From JBBDYQ01 sp035553855 (GTDB taxonomy: Bacteria > Actinomycetota > Thermoleophilia > Solirubrobacterales > Thermoleophilaceae): a stretch of 7,362 nt of DNA. Positions 1 to 5,912 of this stretch are shown piece after piece. The notes beneath the pieces were generated by a model. It was not told where the DNA came from. It saw only the letters and a list, made by a program, of their open reading frames with translations, and made no database searches. The number at the start of each line of letters is the position of its first letter. The first letter of the stretch is position 1. The DNA is taken from assembly GCA_035553855.1 (NCBI GenBank), contig DATMJO010000021.1:1-7362 (forward strand), written 5' to 3'. Both the position numbers and the translations under genes were made by a program.

Positions 1-396
1 GGCCTCGATCTTGACCCGCAGCTTCTTCTCGTTCTCGGTGAGCTGCTCCTGCTGGGCCTCGAGCTCCTTGACCTGCTGGTCGAGCGTCTGCAGCTCGGTC
101 TGCGCGAGCGTCTTGCGCTCGAGCGCCATGCGGGCGAGGTCCTCGCGGCCCTGCGCGAGCGCCTGGCGCGCCTGCGTGTCGAGCTTCACGACGTTCTGCT
201 CCAGCTTCTGCGTCTGCATCTGAAGGCGCTTCTTCGACGTGACGACGTCGGCGATGCCCTTCTTGACGTTCTGCAGCAGCTCGAGCTGCTTCTGGTAGCC
301 GTAGTCGAGCGTCTCGGCGGGATCCTCCGCGCGGTCGAGAAGCTTCGAGATCTTCGCCTTGATGACTGTGGACATCCGTCCGCCGAGGCCTGGCAT
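1..396 (-). CDS. pspA: PspA/IM30 family membrane-stress protein, 3' end missing
   Basis: The minus strand is open from the left edge to an ATG at 396, giving 132 residues with no stop, so the C-terminal half lies outside the window. After a short leader the protein reads MSTVIKAKISKLLDRAEDP, followed by an almost uninterrupted heptad-rich helix full of Q, E, K and L (for example LEQNVVKLDTQARQALAQG). An amphipathic N-terminus, the 'LLDRAEDP' turn and a long coiled coil are typical of PspA/IM30/Vipp1 (ESCRT-III-like) proteins, which coat and stabilise the inner face of the cytoplasmic membrane under envelope stress. I chose the ATG at 396 because AAGGAG lies 9 nt upstream of it. An in-frame ATG at 375 would give the N-terminus MSTVIKAK but has no ribosome-binding site at a useful distance. 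The gene is divergent from the thioesterase gene. Family assignment is firm; the exact start is less so. Confidence 0.88.
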   Translation of the reverse strand, partial: MPGLGGRMSTVIKAKISKLLDRAEDPAETLDYGYQKQLELLQNVKKGIADVVTSKKRLQMQTQKLEQNVVKLDTQARQALAQGREDLARMALERKTLAQTELQTLDQQVKELEAQQEQLTENEKKLRVKIEA

Positions 397-405
397 GCGG
401 CCGTG

Positions 406-411
406 CTCCTT
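406..411 (-). promoter_or_regulatory. Shine-Dalgarno of the PspA-like gene
   Basis: The minus strand reads AAGGAG here, 9 nt before the ATG at 396. It decides for the upstream ATG at 396 over the in-frame ATG at 375, which would lie 30 nt away. It is one of only two clear Shine-Dalgarno sequences in the window. Confidence 0.6.
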
Positions 412-440
412 CTTCGTGGTCGGGGTACTCCGGTGCGACC

Positions 441-449
441 GTAGACTAC
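441..449. promoter_or_regulatory. Symmetric -10-like element between divergent pspA and thioesterase genes
   Basis: GTAGACTAC is self-complementary around its central base. It therefore offers a TAnnnT box on both strands: TAGACT (442-447) reading right and TAGTCT (448-443) reading left. On the plus strand the box ends 7 nt before the GTG of the thioesterase, as expected for a leaderless transcript. On the minus strand it would give a leader of roughly 40 nt that contains the AAGGAG of the PspA-like gene. No convincing -35 box is visible on either side. The promoter assignment is inference from position and motif only. Confidence 0.5.
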
Positions 450-454
450 CCGCG

Positions 455-940
455 GTGGAGCCCCGGCCACCTTCGGAGTCCGCCTCGACCCTCACCCGCT
501 GGATGGGGATCGTCGACGCGAACACCGCGGGCAACGTTCACGGCGGCACGATCATGCGCCTATGCGACGAGGTGGCGGGAATAGCCGCGGTGCGGCACTC
601 GGGCTGCCGCGTCGTGACGGCCGCGATGGACCGGATGACCTTCGTCGCGCCCGTGTTCGTCGGCCAGCTCCTGACCGTGCGGGCCACCGTCAACGCCGCG
701 TGGCGCAGCTCGATGGAGGTCGGCGTGCGCGTCGAGCGCGAGGACGTCCGCTCCGGCGAGGTCGCTCACACCTCCACCGCGTACCTCACGATGGTCGCCC
801 TCGGCGACGACGGGCTGCCGGCTGAGGTCCCGCCGATCGCCCCCCGCTCCGCGGACGAGGATCGCCGGGCGCGCGAGGCGCAGCTCCGTCGCGACAACCG
901 ACTGCGCGAGCGCGACGAGATCACGGGCTCCCGCGGCTGA
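455..940 (+). CDS. Acyl-CoA thioesterase, hotdog fold (YciA/BACH-like)
   Basis: A 161-residue protein whose N-terminal third reads DANTAGNVHGGTIMRLCDEVAG (residues 21-42, given here in part: D21, N23, the HGG turn at 29-31, D38). This is the hallmark of single-hotdog acyl-CoA thioesterases, where the Asn/Asp residues on and before the 'hot dog' helix support hydrolysis of acyl-CoA to free acid and CoA. A beta-strand core follows (VVTAAMDRMTFVAPV, LLTVRATVN, MEVGVRVERED, TSTAYLTMVAL), then a charged tail (about residues 132-161) rich in R, E and D. The protein is cytoplasmic and, as in the family, probably oligomeric. The frame is open upstream to 359, but I chose the GTG at 455 because it places the family N-terminus correctly, avoids overlapping the divergent PspA-like gene, and sits 7 nt after a TAGACT box. 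No Shine-Dalgarno is visible. Substrate chain length cannot be told from sequence. Confidence 0.88.
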   Translation: MEPRPPSESASTLTRWMGIVDANTAGNVHGGTIMRLCDEVAGIAAVRHSGCRVVTAAMDRMTFVAPVFVGQLLTVRATVNAAWRSSMEVGVRVEREDVRSGEVAHTSTAYLTMVALGDDGLPAEVPPIAPRSADEDRRAREAQLRRDNRLRERDEITGSRG

Positions 941-949
941 CCGCCGCGG
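931..949. terminator. GC-rich hairpin between convergent genes, stop codon in its loop
   Basis: CCGCGGC (931-937) and GCCGCGG (943-949) form a perfect 7 bp stem with a 5-base loop. The TGA of the thioesterase (938-940) lies in the loop. It sits between the thioesterase and the oppositely oriented lipoprotein gene, whose stop begins only 14 nt away, so it could end transcription from both sides. There is no T-tract, so it is not a classical intrinsic terminator. Confidence 0.4.
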
Positions 950-954
950 ACGGC

Positions 955-1455
955 TCAGGCGCTGCCCGCTCCGGCCGCGGGGTCCTCGGCGAGCTGGCGC
1001 CACTCGTGGATGAGGCCGTCGTCGATCCGGAAGCGCACGCGGGCCACGCCGCCCTCGGGGCAGGCACCGCCACGGCCCTCGCCCAGCCGGAACGCAGCCA
1101 GGCTCGTGGCGCCCTCGTCCTCGATGTCCGTCACCTCCCCGCGGCACGGAAGCGACGCGTTGAACGCGATCGCCTCGGCGCGCGTGTCGAGCGTCTCCTC
1201 GAGACCCTGCTCGATGACCGCGCCGGGGGCGAAGAAGCTCGCGGCATGCTCGAAGCGGCCGGCGTTGAGCGCCGCGCTCCAGCCGCGGATCACCTCGGCG
1301 TCGCTCGCGTTCCGCGACGGCCGCGGCCCCGGCGGGTCGGGCGCGAGGTCGTCGGCCGACGGCGGCGGGGCGGGCAGGCGCGGCTCCGAGTCCGAGCCTC
1401 CGCAGCCGCCCAGCCCGAGGGCGAGCGCGGCGAGCGCCGCGCAGGCGCGCGCCAT
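955..1455 (-). CDS. Small NTF2/SnoaL-like lipoprotein
   Basis: A 166-residue protein that begins with a lipoprotein signal: a short positive start, a hydrophobic run of A and L, and the lipobox LGGC with Cys18. A Pro/Asp-rich linker follows (about residues 25-50). The mature domain has a cone-shaped NTF2-like pattern: a helix with 'VIRGWSAALNAGRFEHAASFF', then APGAVIEQG, a Cys-containing middle part (LPCRGEV) and C-terminal strands (GVARVRFRIDDGLIHEWRQL). NTF2-like domains often bind small ligands or serve as scaffolds, so a specific activity cannot be assigned. Two Cys in the mature domain (in LPCRG and GACPEG) could form a disulfide outside the membrane. Its ATG overlaps the stop of the CtaG gene by one base (TGATG on the minus strand), which suggests translational coupling and perhaps a shared role at the membrane. 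It converges on the thioesterase gene. (In this entry the helix motif is residues of the mature domain.). Confidence 0.75.
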   Translation of the reverse strand: MARACAALAALALGLGGCGGSDSEPRLPAPPPSADDLAPDPPGPRPSRNASDAEVIRGWSAALNAGRFEHAASFFAPGAVIEQGLEETLDTRAEAIAFNASLPCRGEVTDIEDEGATSLAAFRLGEGRGGACPEGGVARVRFRIDDGLIHEWRQLAEDPAAGAGSA

Positions 1456-2264
1456 CAGCGCGCCACCGCCGCGCGCTCGCGCGCCTCGGCGATGTCGTGG
1501 TCCTGAGCCGACCGCCAGAAGAAGAAGCCGAGGGCGACGAACATCGTGACCGCGTCCACGAGCAGCATCAAGCCGCCCGCGATCTGCTGGTCGAGCAGCG
1601 GCGAGAGCCCCAGCGCGCGCTCGCCCTCGCCGTACCAGCCGGAATACAGCACCGACCCGGCGATCACGAAGAACATGCCGAGGAACATCCCGGAGAAGCG
1701 CGCGCCGATGATGTGGCCCGCCTTCCACAGCTCGCCGCGCAGGCGTCTGCGCTTCGGCTCGAGCGCCGGCCACCACACGAGCAGGGACGCGAACACGAAC
1801 GACTCGTGCTGGAGGGCGTGGAGGAGGTCGTTGCCGAGGGCGCCCTCGAACAGGGCGGGCGCGTGCCAGCCGTAGAGGACGGCGACGTAGACGGCCACCG
1901 CCGGGAGCGGGCGCCTCAGCGACCGGAAGACTCCGCGCAGGCGCGAGCGGGCGAGCGCGACGAGCGCCGGGCGCGGCAGCCAGAAGAGGAGGACCGGGGT
2001 GCGGAGCCCGATCAAGAGCAGCGGCGCGGCGAGGTCGGCGACCAGCAGGTGCTGCGCCATGTGGGCGCTCATGAGCTCCTCGCCGTAGCGGTCGAACGGC
2101 CCGAGGAGCGCAACCGCGGTGAGCCCCACCCCGGCGTGCCACGCGGCCTGCTGCGCCCGGGAGACCGAATGCCCGCGCCTGCGCAGGATCCGGATCGCCC
2201 GCACGTACAGGGCGGTCGCCCCGAGGAGGAGCATGATCACCGCCGGGTCGAACGAGAACGCCAC
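1455..2264 (-). CDS. ctaG: Cytochrome c oxidase assembly protein, CtaG (caa3) family
   Basis: A 269-residue polytopic membrane protein of about seven hydrophobic segments. Family landmarks are visible: HMAQHLL (68-74) followed by PLLLIG (81-86), WHAPALFE (133-140), HALQHESF (149-156), a positively charged loop KRRRLRGELW, and DQQIAGGLMLL (225-235). These histidine-containing motifs match the caa3-type CtaG family, membrane proteins linked to CuA/copper assembly of haem-copper oxidases in Bacillus and actinobacteria. The histidines probably bind copper, but this is from family knowledge. The frame is open to 2342, but the extension overlaps the upstream transporter gene, so I chose the GTG at 2264 (VAFSFDPAVIMLL), 16 nt after that gene's stop. 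A weak CACAAT box lies 6 nt before the GTG. The downstream lipoprotein gene overlaps its stop. No oxidase subunit genes are in the window. Confidence 0.88.
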   Translation of the reverse strand: MAFSFDPAVIMLLLGATALYVRAIRILRRRGHSVSRAQQAAWHAGVGLTAVALLGPFDRYGEELMSAHMAQHLLVADLAAPLLLIGLRTPVLLFWLPRPALVALARSRLRGVFRSLRRPLPAVAVYVAVLYGWHAPALFEGALGNDLLHALQHESFVFASLLVWWPALEPKRRRLRGELWKAGHIIGARFSGMFLGMFFVIAGSVLYSGWYGEGERALGLSPLLDQQIAGGLMLLVDAVTMFVALGFFFWRSAQDHDIAEARERAAVAR

Positions 2265-2280
2265 GGCCCGATTGTGCCCG

Positions 2281-3165
2281 CTAGGCGGGCTCGGGCTCCA
2301 CGCCCGCCGCCCGCACGGGCGGCGGGGTGAGCGCCGCCGCACCGATCACGAGCGCGAACGCGGCGAGCCGCAGCACCACTCCTGGCGTGTCCTCCGGGAG
2401 CGGCTCCCCGAACACGATCGGGCCCGAGGCGATCGTCCAGACGTTCGCGGCGGCGCTCGTGACGGCGATGACCGGCACGGCGGGCCCGAGCTGGAGGCTG
2501 CCCGCCGACACGAGCAGGCCCGCGAGGGAGAGCAGCGCGATGACGGCCGCGAGCGGATGGGCGAGCACCGCGACAGCGCCTCCGTCGAGCGAGTCGGAGA
2601 GCGCCTTGATCGTCACGTCGGACGCCCCCCAGAGCAGGCCGGCGGCGAGGCCCAGTGCCGGGCCGCCGCGCGCGCCCATGCGCCGCGCCGCGATCGCCGC
2701 GACGACGACGCCGATCCCGGCGCCCAGCGCGACCCAGAGCACCAGCGTGCCCGTCTCGTAGGAGCTGTGCGCGCTGTCGGCCGCCCCGTCGAGCGTCGCC
2801 GCGAGGAAGCTGAGCCCCAGCGCCGTGAGCGCCACCCCGATCCATTCCCGTCGCGTGACCGTGAAGCCGAAGAGGCGGTCGGCGACGACCGTGAGCAGCA
2901 CGAGGCCGCCTGCGATCACCGACTGCACGAGCGAGATCGGCGCGAGCGAGAGCGCCGCGACGTGAAAGCCCCACGAGGCGGTGGCCACGACGATCCCGAG
3001 CGTGTACCAGGGCGAGGAGAACAGCCGCAGCGAGGAGGCGACGGGTCGCCGCCAGTCGATGTCGGGCGCCTCCACCGCGCCGCGGTGCTTGTAGAGGAAG
3101 CCGACGATCGAGGTGAACGCCGTCGCGAGCGCGAGCAGCAGGCCGATCTGGACCGAGAGGGACAT
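2281..3165 (-). CDS. EamA/DMT-superfamily membrane transporter
   Basis: A 294-residue integral membrane protein with nine or ten hydrophobic segments in two halves, as in drug/metabolite transporter (EamA) proteins. Each half has a small-residue-rich helix at the expected place: SWGFHVAALSLAPISLVQSV (residues 64-83) in the first, and SAGSLQLGPAVPVIAVTSAA (220-239) in the second. 'GEPLPED' (253-259) followed by a final long helix resembles the typical end of these proteins. The short Trp-Gly motif in SWGF and LLWGASD (177-183) is also characteristic. Substrate cannot be predicted; NIPA-type and amine or metabolite exporters look similar. The ATG at 3165 follows a TAGGAT box by 9 nt and lacks a Shine-Dalgarno. 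It is the first gene of the three-gene minus-strand group, with the CtaG gene beginning 16 nt after its stop. The last 14 residues are a Pro/Ala/Glu tail. Confidence 0.82.
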   Translation of the reverse strand: MSLSVQIGLLLALATAFTSIVGFLYKHRGAVEAPDIDWRRPVASSLRLFSSPWYTLGIVVATASWGFHVAALSLAPISLVQSVIAGGLVLLTVVADRLFGFTVTRREWIGVALTALGLSFLAATLDGAADSAHSSYETGTLVLWVALGAGIGVVVAAIAARRMGARGGPALGLAAGLLWGASDVTIKALSDSLDGGAVAVLAHPLAAVIALLSLAGLLVSAGSLQLGPAVPVIAVTSAAANVWTIASGPIVFGEPLPEDTPGVVLRLAAFALVIGAAALTPPPVRAAGVEPEPA

Positions 3166-3174
3166 GGGCCGGCG

Positions 3175-3180
3175 ATCCTA
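3175..3180 (-). promoter_or_regulatory. -10-like box TAGGAT before the transporter gene
   Basis: On the minus strand TAGGAT ends 9 nt before the ATG at 3165, so transcription would begin at or within a base or two of the start codon. It matches the TAnnnT spacing seen before other starts in this window. No clear -35 box is visible. Confidence 0.45.
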
Positions 3181-3216
3181 GGCGGGACGCGCAGGCCCGG
3201 AGCGGACGGCGGCGCC

Positions 3217-3236
3217 TCCCGGTCGCGTGACCGGGA
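3217..3236. terminator. 8 bp hairpin in the gap after the acyl-CoA dehydrogenase gene
   Basis: TCCCGGTC (3217-3224) and GACCGGGA (3229-3236) pair perfectly around a 4-base loop. The hairpin lies 41 nt beyond the dehydrogenase stop on the minus strand, second of two tandem hairpins, and before the promoter of the next gene. There is no T-tract, so termination is inferred. A protein-binding palindrome is an alternative. Confidence 0.35.
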
Positions 3237-3248
3237 AGCACCACCGCT

Positions 3249-3277
3249 GCGCGGGCGGGCGCGAGCCCGCCGCGCGC
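3249..3277 (-). terminator. GC-rich hairpin directly after the acyl-CoA dehydrogenase stop
   Basis: GGCGGGC (3254-3260) and GCCCGCC (3265-3271) pair around a GCGA loop, and the stem continues beyond a one-base bulge with about 5 more GC pairs. It begins immediately after the TAG (3280-3278 on the minus strand) and is the best candidate for ending the dehydrogenase transcript, though it lacks a T-tract. Confidence 0.45.
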
Positions 3278-4564
3278 CTAGGCGCTGACCGCCTCGGCGG
3301 CCTCGGCGAGGGGGTTCCCGTTCTCCTTCGCGGCGTCCTGCAGGACCTCGGCCGCCTCGGCCATCCGGCGCCGGTACTCGGCACGCTGCATGCGGGTCAC
3401 GACGAGGCGCTGGACCTGGGCCGTGCCCTCGAAGATCTGGTAGATCTTGGCGTCGCGGAACCACTTCTCGAGTGGGCAGTCCATCGTCTGCGCGTAGGGT
3501 CCGACGAGGTCCATGAGGGTGGTCGTGGCCCACATCGTCACGTCGCCGGCCTTGAGCTTCGACATGGAGCCCTGGCCACCAGTCATCGGGATGCCGTTGC
3601 GCCCCATCCAGGCCGCGCGCTGCACGAGCAGGCGCGAGCACTCGATCTCGGTGGCGACATCCGCCAGGACCTGCTGGACGCGCTGCTGCTCCATCAGGGG
3701 GCCGCTCTCGTCCTCGCGGCCCTCGAGGTACTCGAGCGTCCACTCGTAGGCGGCCTGAGCGATGCCGAGCGCCGAGGCGCCCACCAGCGGGCGCGTGATC
3801 TCGAAGGTAGCGAGCGCGTTCGACGCTCCGCCCGACTGCCCGGAGCGGGCGCGCTCGAGCTTGCGCTCCAGCTTGTCCATGCCGCCGAGCAGGTGGTCGA
3901 GCGGGATCCTGCAGTCCTCGAGGACGACCTCGGCCGTCTGCGAGGCGCGGATGCCGATCTTGTCCTCCTTCTTGCCCTGGGAGAACCCGGGCGTGTCCTT
4001 GGGCACGACGAAGGAGGCCTGGCCGCGATGGCCGAGATCTGGGTCGACCGTCGCGACGACCACGGTGACGTCGGCGATCCCGCCGTTGGAGATGAAGACC
4101 TTGGTGCCGTTGAGGACCCAGTCGTCGCCGTCGCGCTTGGCGGTGGTACGGAGCGACTTCACGTCGGACCCGGCCCCGGCCTCGGTGACGGCGTAGGCGC
4201 CCAGCTTGATCTCGTCGCCCATGCCGTAGCACTCCGGGACCCACTGGCCGATCTGCTCGGGCGTGCCGGAGGAGGCGATACCGGCAGCGGCGAGCGAGGA
4301 GGCGGAGATCGCGAGCGCGATGCCCGCGCAGCCCCAGTGCAGCTCCTCCGCGTAGATCACGCCGAACTGCCCGTCGGGGTCCGTCGCCATCTTCTGGATG
4401 TACTCGATGCCGTGGAGGTTCCACTCGCGGGCGGCCTTGATGGCCTCCCACGGGACGGACTGCTCCCGGTCGTGCTTGGGCGCCATCGGCCGGATCACGT
4501 CTTCCGCGAACCTGCGGCAATGCGCCTTGAACTCGAGCTGTTCGTCGGAATGGCGAAAGTCCAC
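3278..4564 (-). CDS. Acyl-CoA dehydrogenase
   Basis: A 428-residue FAD-dependent acyl-CoA dehydrogenase, which introduces the trans-2 double bond into an acyl-CoA thioester and passes electrons to ETF. It has the full three-part fold: an N-terminal helical domain (MDFRHSDEQLEFKAHCRRF onward), a central beta domain with AYAVTEAGAGSD (123-134) and WVLNGTKVFISN (149-160) for flavin and substrate contacts, and a C-terminal helical domain. The C-terminal signature IFEGTAQVQRLVV carries Glu379 at the position of the catalytic base of medium- and short-chain enzymes. The C-terminus has a further helical tail of about 35 residues. The frame is open to 4636, but the GTG at 4564 is preferred: AGGAGG stands 6 nt before it and the protein then starts at the usual point. 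The upstream frame would run through the operator palindrome. The gene appears to be transcribed alone. Chain-length specificity cannot be set from sequence; branched-chain acyl-CoA is also possible. Confidence 0.93.
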   Translation of the reverse strand: MDFRHSDEQLEFKAHCRRFAEDVIRPMAPKHDREQSVPWEAIKAAREWNLHGIEYIQKMATDPDGQFGVIYAEELHWGCAGIALAISASSLAAAGIASSGTPEQIGQWVPECYGMGDEIKLGAYAVTEAGAGSDVKSLRTTAKRDGDDWVLNGTKVFISNGGIADVTVVVATVDPDLGHRGQASFVVPKDTPGFSQGKKEDKIGIRASQTAEVVLEDCRIPLDHLLGGMDKLERKLERARSGQSGGASNALATFEITRPLVGASALGIAQAAYEWTLEYLEGREDESGPLMEQQRVQQVLADVATEIECSRLLVQRAAWMGRNGIPMTGGQGSMSKLKAGDVTMWATTTLMDLVGPYAQTMDCPLEKWFRDAKIYQIFEGTAQVQRLVVTRMQRAEYRRRMAEAAEVLQDAAKENGNPLAEAAEAVSA

Positions 4565-4570
4565 CTGCTG

Positions 4571-4576
4571 CCTCCT
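4571..4576 (-). promoter_or_regulatory. Strong Shine-Dalgarno AGGAGG deciding the dehydrogenase start
   Basis: AGGAGG on the minus strand, 6 nt before the GTG at 4564. It is the best ribosome-binding site in the window and contrasts with the apparently leaderless genes around it. It fits a transcript with a leader of about 70 nt starting in the operator region. Confidence 0.8.
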
Positions 4577-4610
4577 GTGCTCCGGTTCTGCGGCCTCGAA
4601 GGGTCGCTGA

Positions 4611-4638
4611 CGTTGGTTGACTGACCAGTCAACCAACG
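4611..4638. promoter_or_regulatory. 13+13 nt perfect inverted repeat, probable repressor operator
   Basis: CGTTGGTTGACTG (4611-4623) and CAGTCAACCAACG (4626-4638) are exact reverse complements separated by two bases (AC). The core TTGACTGACCAGTCAA has the form of a TetR-family operator. It overlaps the predicted transcription start of the acyl-CoA dehydrogenase, whose -10-like box is immediately upstream, so a bound dimer (or two dimers) would block initiation. TetR-type, FadR-like repressors released by acyl-CoA commonly control such genes. No regulator gene is in the window, so the repressor is inference. Confidence 0.7.
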
Positions 4639-4641
4639 GTA

Positions 4642-4647
4642 AATATA
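4642..4647 (-). promoter_or_regulatory. -10-like box TATATT for the acyl-CoA dehydrogenase
   Basis: The minus strand reads CTCTATATTTA across 4650-4640, the only AT-rich stretch in this GC-rich intergenic region. TATATT (4647-4642) would start transcription near 4635, inside the palindrome. No good -35 is seen. On the plus strand, TTGACT (4617-4622) lies 17 nt before TAAATA (4640-4645), so a promoter reading right towards the lipoprotein gene is also possible. Confidence 0.5.
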
Positions 4648-4707
4648 GAGCGTCCCGGGGACGAGGGCGCCGCCGCGCCGGCTGCGCTCCGCGCGAGCGC
4701 CGGTCGC

Positions 4708-4713
4708 TATGGT
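4708..4713 (+). promoter_or_regulatory. -10-like box TATGGT before the CWB2-like lipoprotein gene
   Basis: TATGGT ends 9 nt before the ATG at 4723, with no Shine-Dalgarno in between, consistent with a leaderless transcript as for other genes here. No clear -35 is seen in the GC-rich sequence upstream (4651-4707). Confidence 0.4.
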
Positions 4714-4722
4714 CCGCAGCGC

Positions 4723-5892
4723 ATGCGCCTCCCCCGGCTCGCGATCCTCGCCGTGCTCACAGCGCTCCCGCTCGCCGGCTGCGACGTGGGCGACGAGGAC
4801 GCGTCACCGCAACTCGGCGCGAGGGGCGACGAGGAGAACGCCGCCGAGAAGCTCGGCTTCCCGGCCTCGGCCACCCGCAACACGACCCGCGTGGGCGGCG
4901 GCGACGCCGTCGCCGACACCGCGGGCGTGGTCGCCGCCGTCTACCCGGCGTCCGGCGACAGCGACCGGCCGCCCGCCGTCGCCTTCGTGGACCGCGCGGA
5001 CTGGCAGGCCGGCATTGCCGCCGCCGCCCTCCAGGCGCCGCCCGTGGGCGTGCCCGCGCTGCTCACCGACGGCGGCGAGGTGCCCGAGGTCACGGCCGAC
5101 GTGCTCGCGCGCCTCGACCCGCAGGGCTCCGACCTGTCGCGCGACGCGCAGGTGATCCGCATCGGCGAGAAGCCCCCGGCGCCCGCCGGGCGGAAGACAG
5201 CCGTGATCCGCGGAAAGGACCCCTACGAGCTCGCCGCCGCGATCGACCGCTACTCGACGGTGGCGCGCGGCGCGCCGTCCGACCATGTCGTGATCGCGTC
5301 CGGCGAGCGCCCGGAGTTCGCGATGCCCGCCGCGCCGTGGGCGGCCCGCTCGGGCGACTCCGTCCTGTTCGTGCAGCGCGACCGCGTCCCGGCAGCGACG
5401 CTCACGGCGCTGCGCAGGCGCAAGAAGACCGACCTCTACCTCCTCGGGCCCGAGAGCGTCGTCTCCGAGCGCACGGCGAAGGCGCTCGGCCGCTTCGGGC
5501 GGGTGCGCCGGATCGAAGGGGCGACGCCCGTCCAGAACGCCGTCGCGTTCGCGCGCTACGAGCGGAGCGGCTTCGGCTGGGGCTACACCGTCCCGGGCTA
5601 CAACTTCACGCTGGCGAGCACCTCCCGCCCCGCCGACGCGGTCGCCGCGGCCCCGCTCGGGGCCAACGGCGTGTTCGCGCCACTGCTCCTGACCGACGAC
5701 CCGCAGCGGCTGCCGCGCTCCGTCGAGAGCTACCTGCTCGACGTCCAGCCCGGCTTCGAACGCGACGACCCCTCGAGCGCCGTCTACAACAGGGTCTGGA
5801 TCCTCGGCGACGACAAGGCGATCTCCGTCGCCGCCCAGGCGCGCGCGGACGCCGTCACCACGCTCGTCCCGGTTCGCACCCGCCAGCCGTAG
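4723..5892 (+). CDS. Lipoprotein with CWB2-like cell-wall-binding repeats
   Basis: A 389-residue exported protein. MRLPRLAILAVLTALPLAGC is a lipoprotein signal peptide with lipobox LAGC and Cys20 as the lipidated residue, followed by an acidic linker. From about residue 50 the protein shows the cell-wall-binding repeat 2 (PF04122-like) pattern: 'NTTRVGGGDAVADTAGVVAAVYP' in part, then AVAFVDRADWQAGIAAAALQ, then PALLTDGGEVP. A second, more divergent copy spans about 165-270 (DHVVIASGE, DSVLFVQRDRVPAATLTALRR, DLYLLGPESVVSE) and a third about 280-385 (FAPLLLTDDPQRLP, RVWILGDDKAIS). Three such repeats form a trimer-like module that in Clostridium binds wall polymers; here lipid anchoring would place it on the outer face of the membrane under the wall. 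The polymer partner is unknown. The ATG follows a TATGGT box; the stop is 20 nt before the next gene. Confidence 0.75.
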   Translation: MRLPRLAILAVLTALPLAGCDVGDEDASPQLGARGDEENAAEKLGFPASATRNTTRVGGGDAVADTAGVVAAVYPASGDSDRPPAVAFVDRADWQAGIAAAALQAPPVGVPALLTDGGEVPEVTADVLARLDPQGSDLSRDAQVIRIGEKPPAPAGRKTAVIRGKDPYELAAAIDRYSTVARGAPSDHVVIASGERPEFAMPAAPWAARSGDSVLFVQRDRVPAATLTALRRRKKTDLYLLGPESVVSERTAKALGRFGRVRRIEGATPVQNAVAFARYERSGFGWGYTVPGYNFTLASTSRPADAVAAAPLGANGVFAPLLLTDDPQRLPRSVESYLLDVQPGFERDDPSSAVYNRVWILGDDKAISVAAQARADAVTTLVPVRTRQP

Positions 5893-5899
5893 CCCCCGG

Positions 5900-5905
5900 T
5901 AGATT
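5900..5905 (+). promoter_or_regulatory. -10-like box TAGATT before the 88-residue gene
   Basis: TAGATT ends 7 nt before the GTG at 5913 and lies in the 20-nt gap after the lipoprotein stop. The spacing equals that before the thioesterase GTG, again pointing to a leaderless start. The intervening CCCTCCC is not a Shine-Dalgarno. Confidence 0.5.
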
Positions 5906-5912
5906 CCCTCCC

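Noticed and set aside
359..454. Upstream ATG at 359 for the thioesterase
   Set aside because: It would overlap the divergent PspA-like gene, add 32 residues with no family counterpart, and ignore the TAGACT-GTG arrangement at 442-457.
1456..2142. N-terminal continuation of the NTF2-like lipoprotein up to 2142
   Set aside because: It overlaps the CtaG gene in another frame and would bury the lipoprotein signal peptide in the interior of the protein.
3227..4624. Open frame of 465 codons on the plus strand
   Set aside because: It lies opposite the acyl-CoA dehydrogenase, which has complete catalytic signatures. The translated sequence shows no domain and has the biased composition of a GC-rich antisense frame.
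4617..5912. N-terminal continuation of the 88-residue gene up to 4617
   Set aside because: This stretch overlaps the CWB2-like lipoprotein in another frame and is extremely Arg/Pro rich. The GTG at 5913, just after the TAGATT box, gives a sensible small protein.
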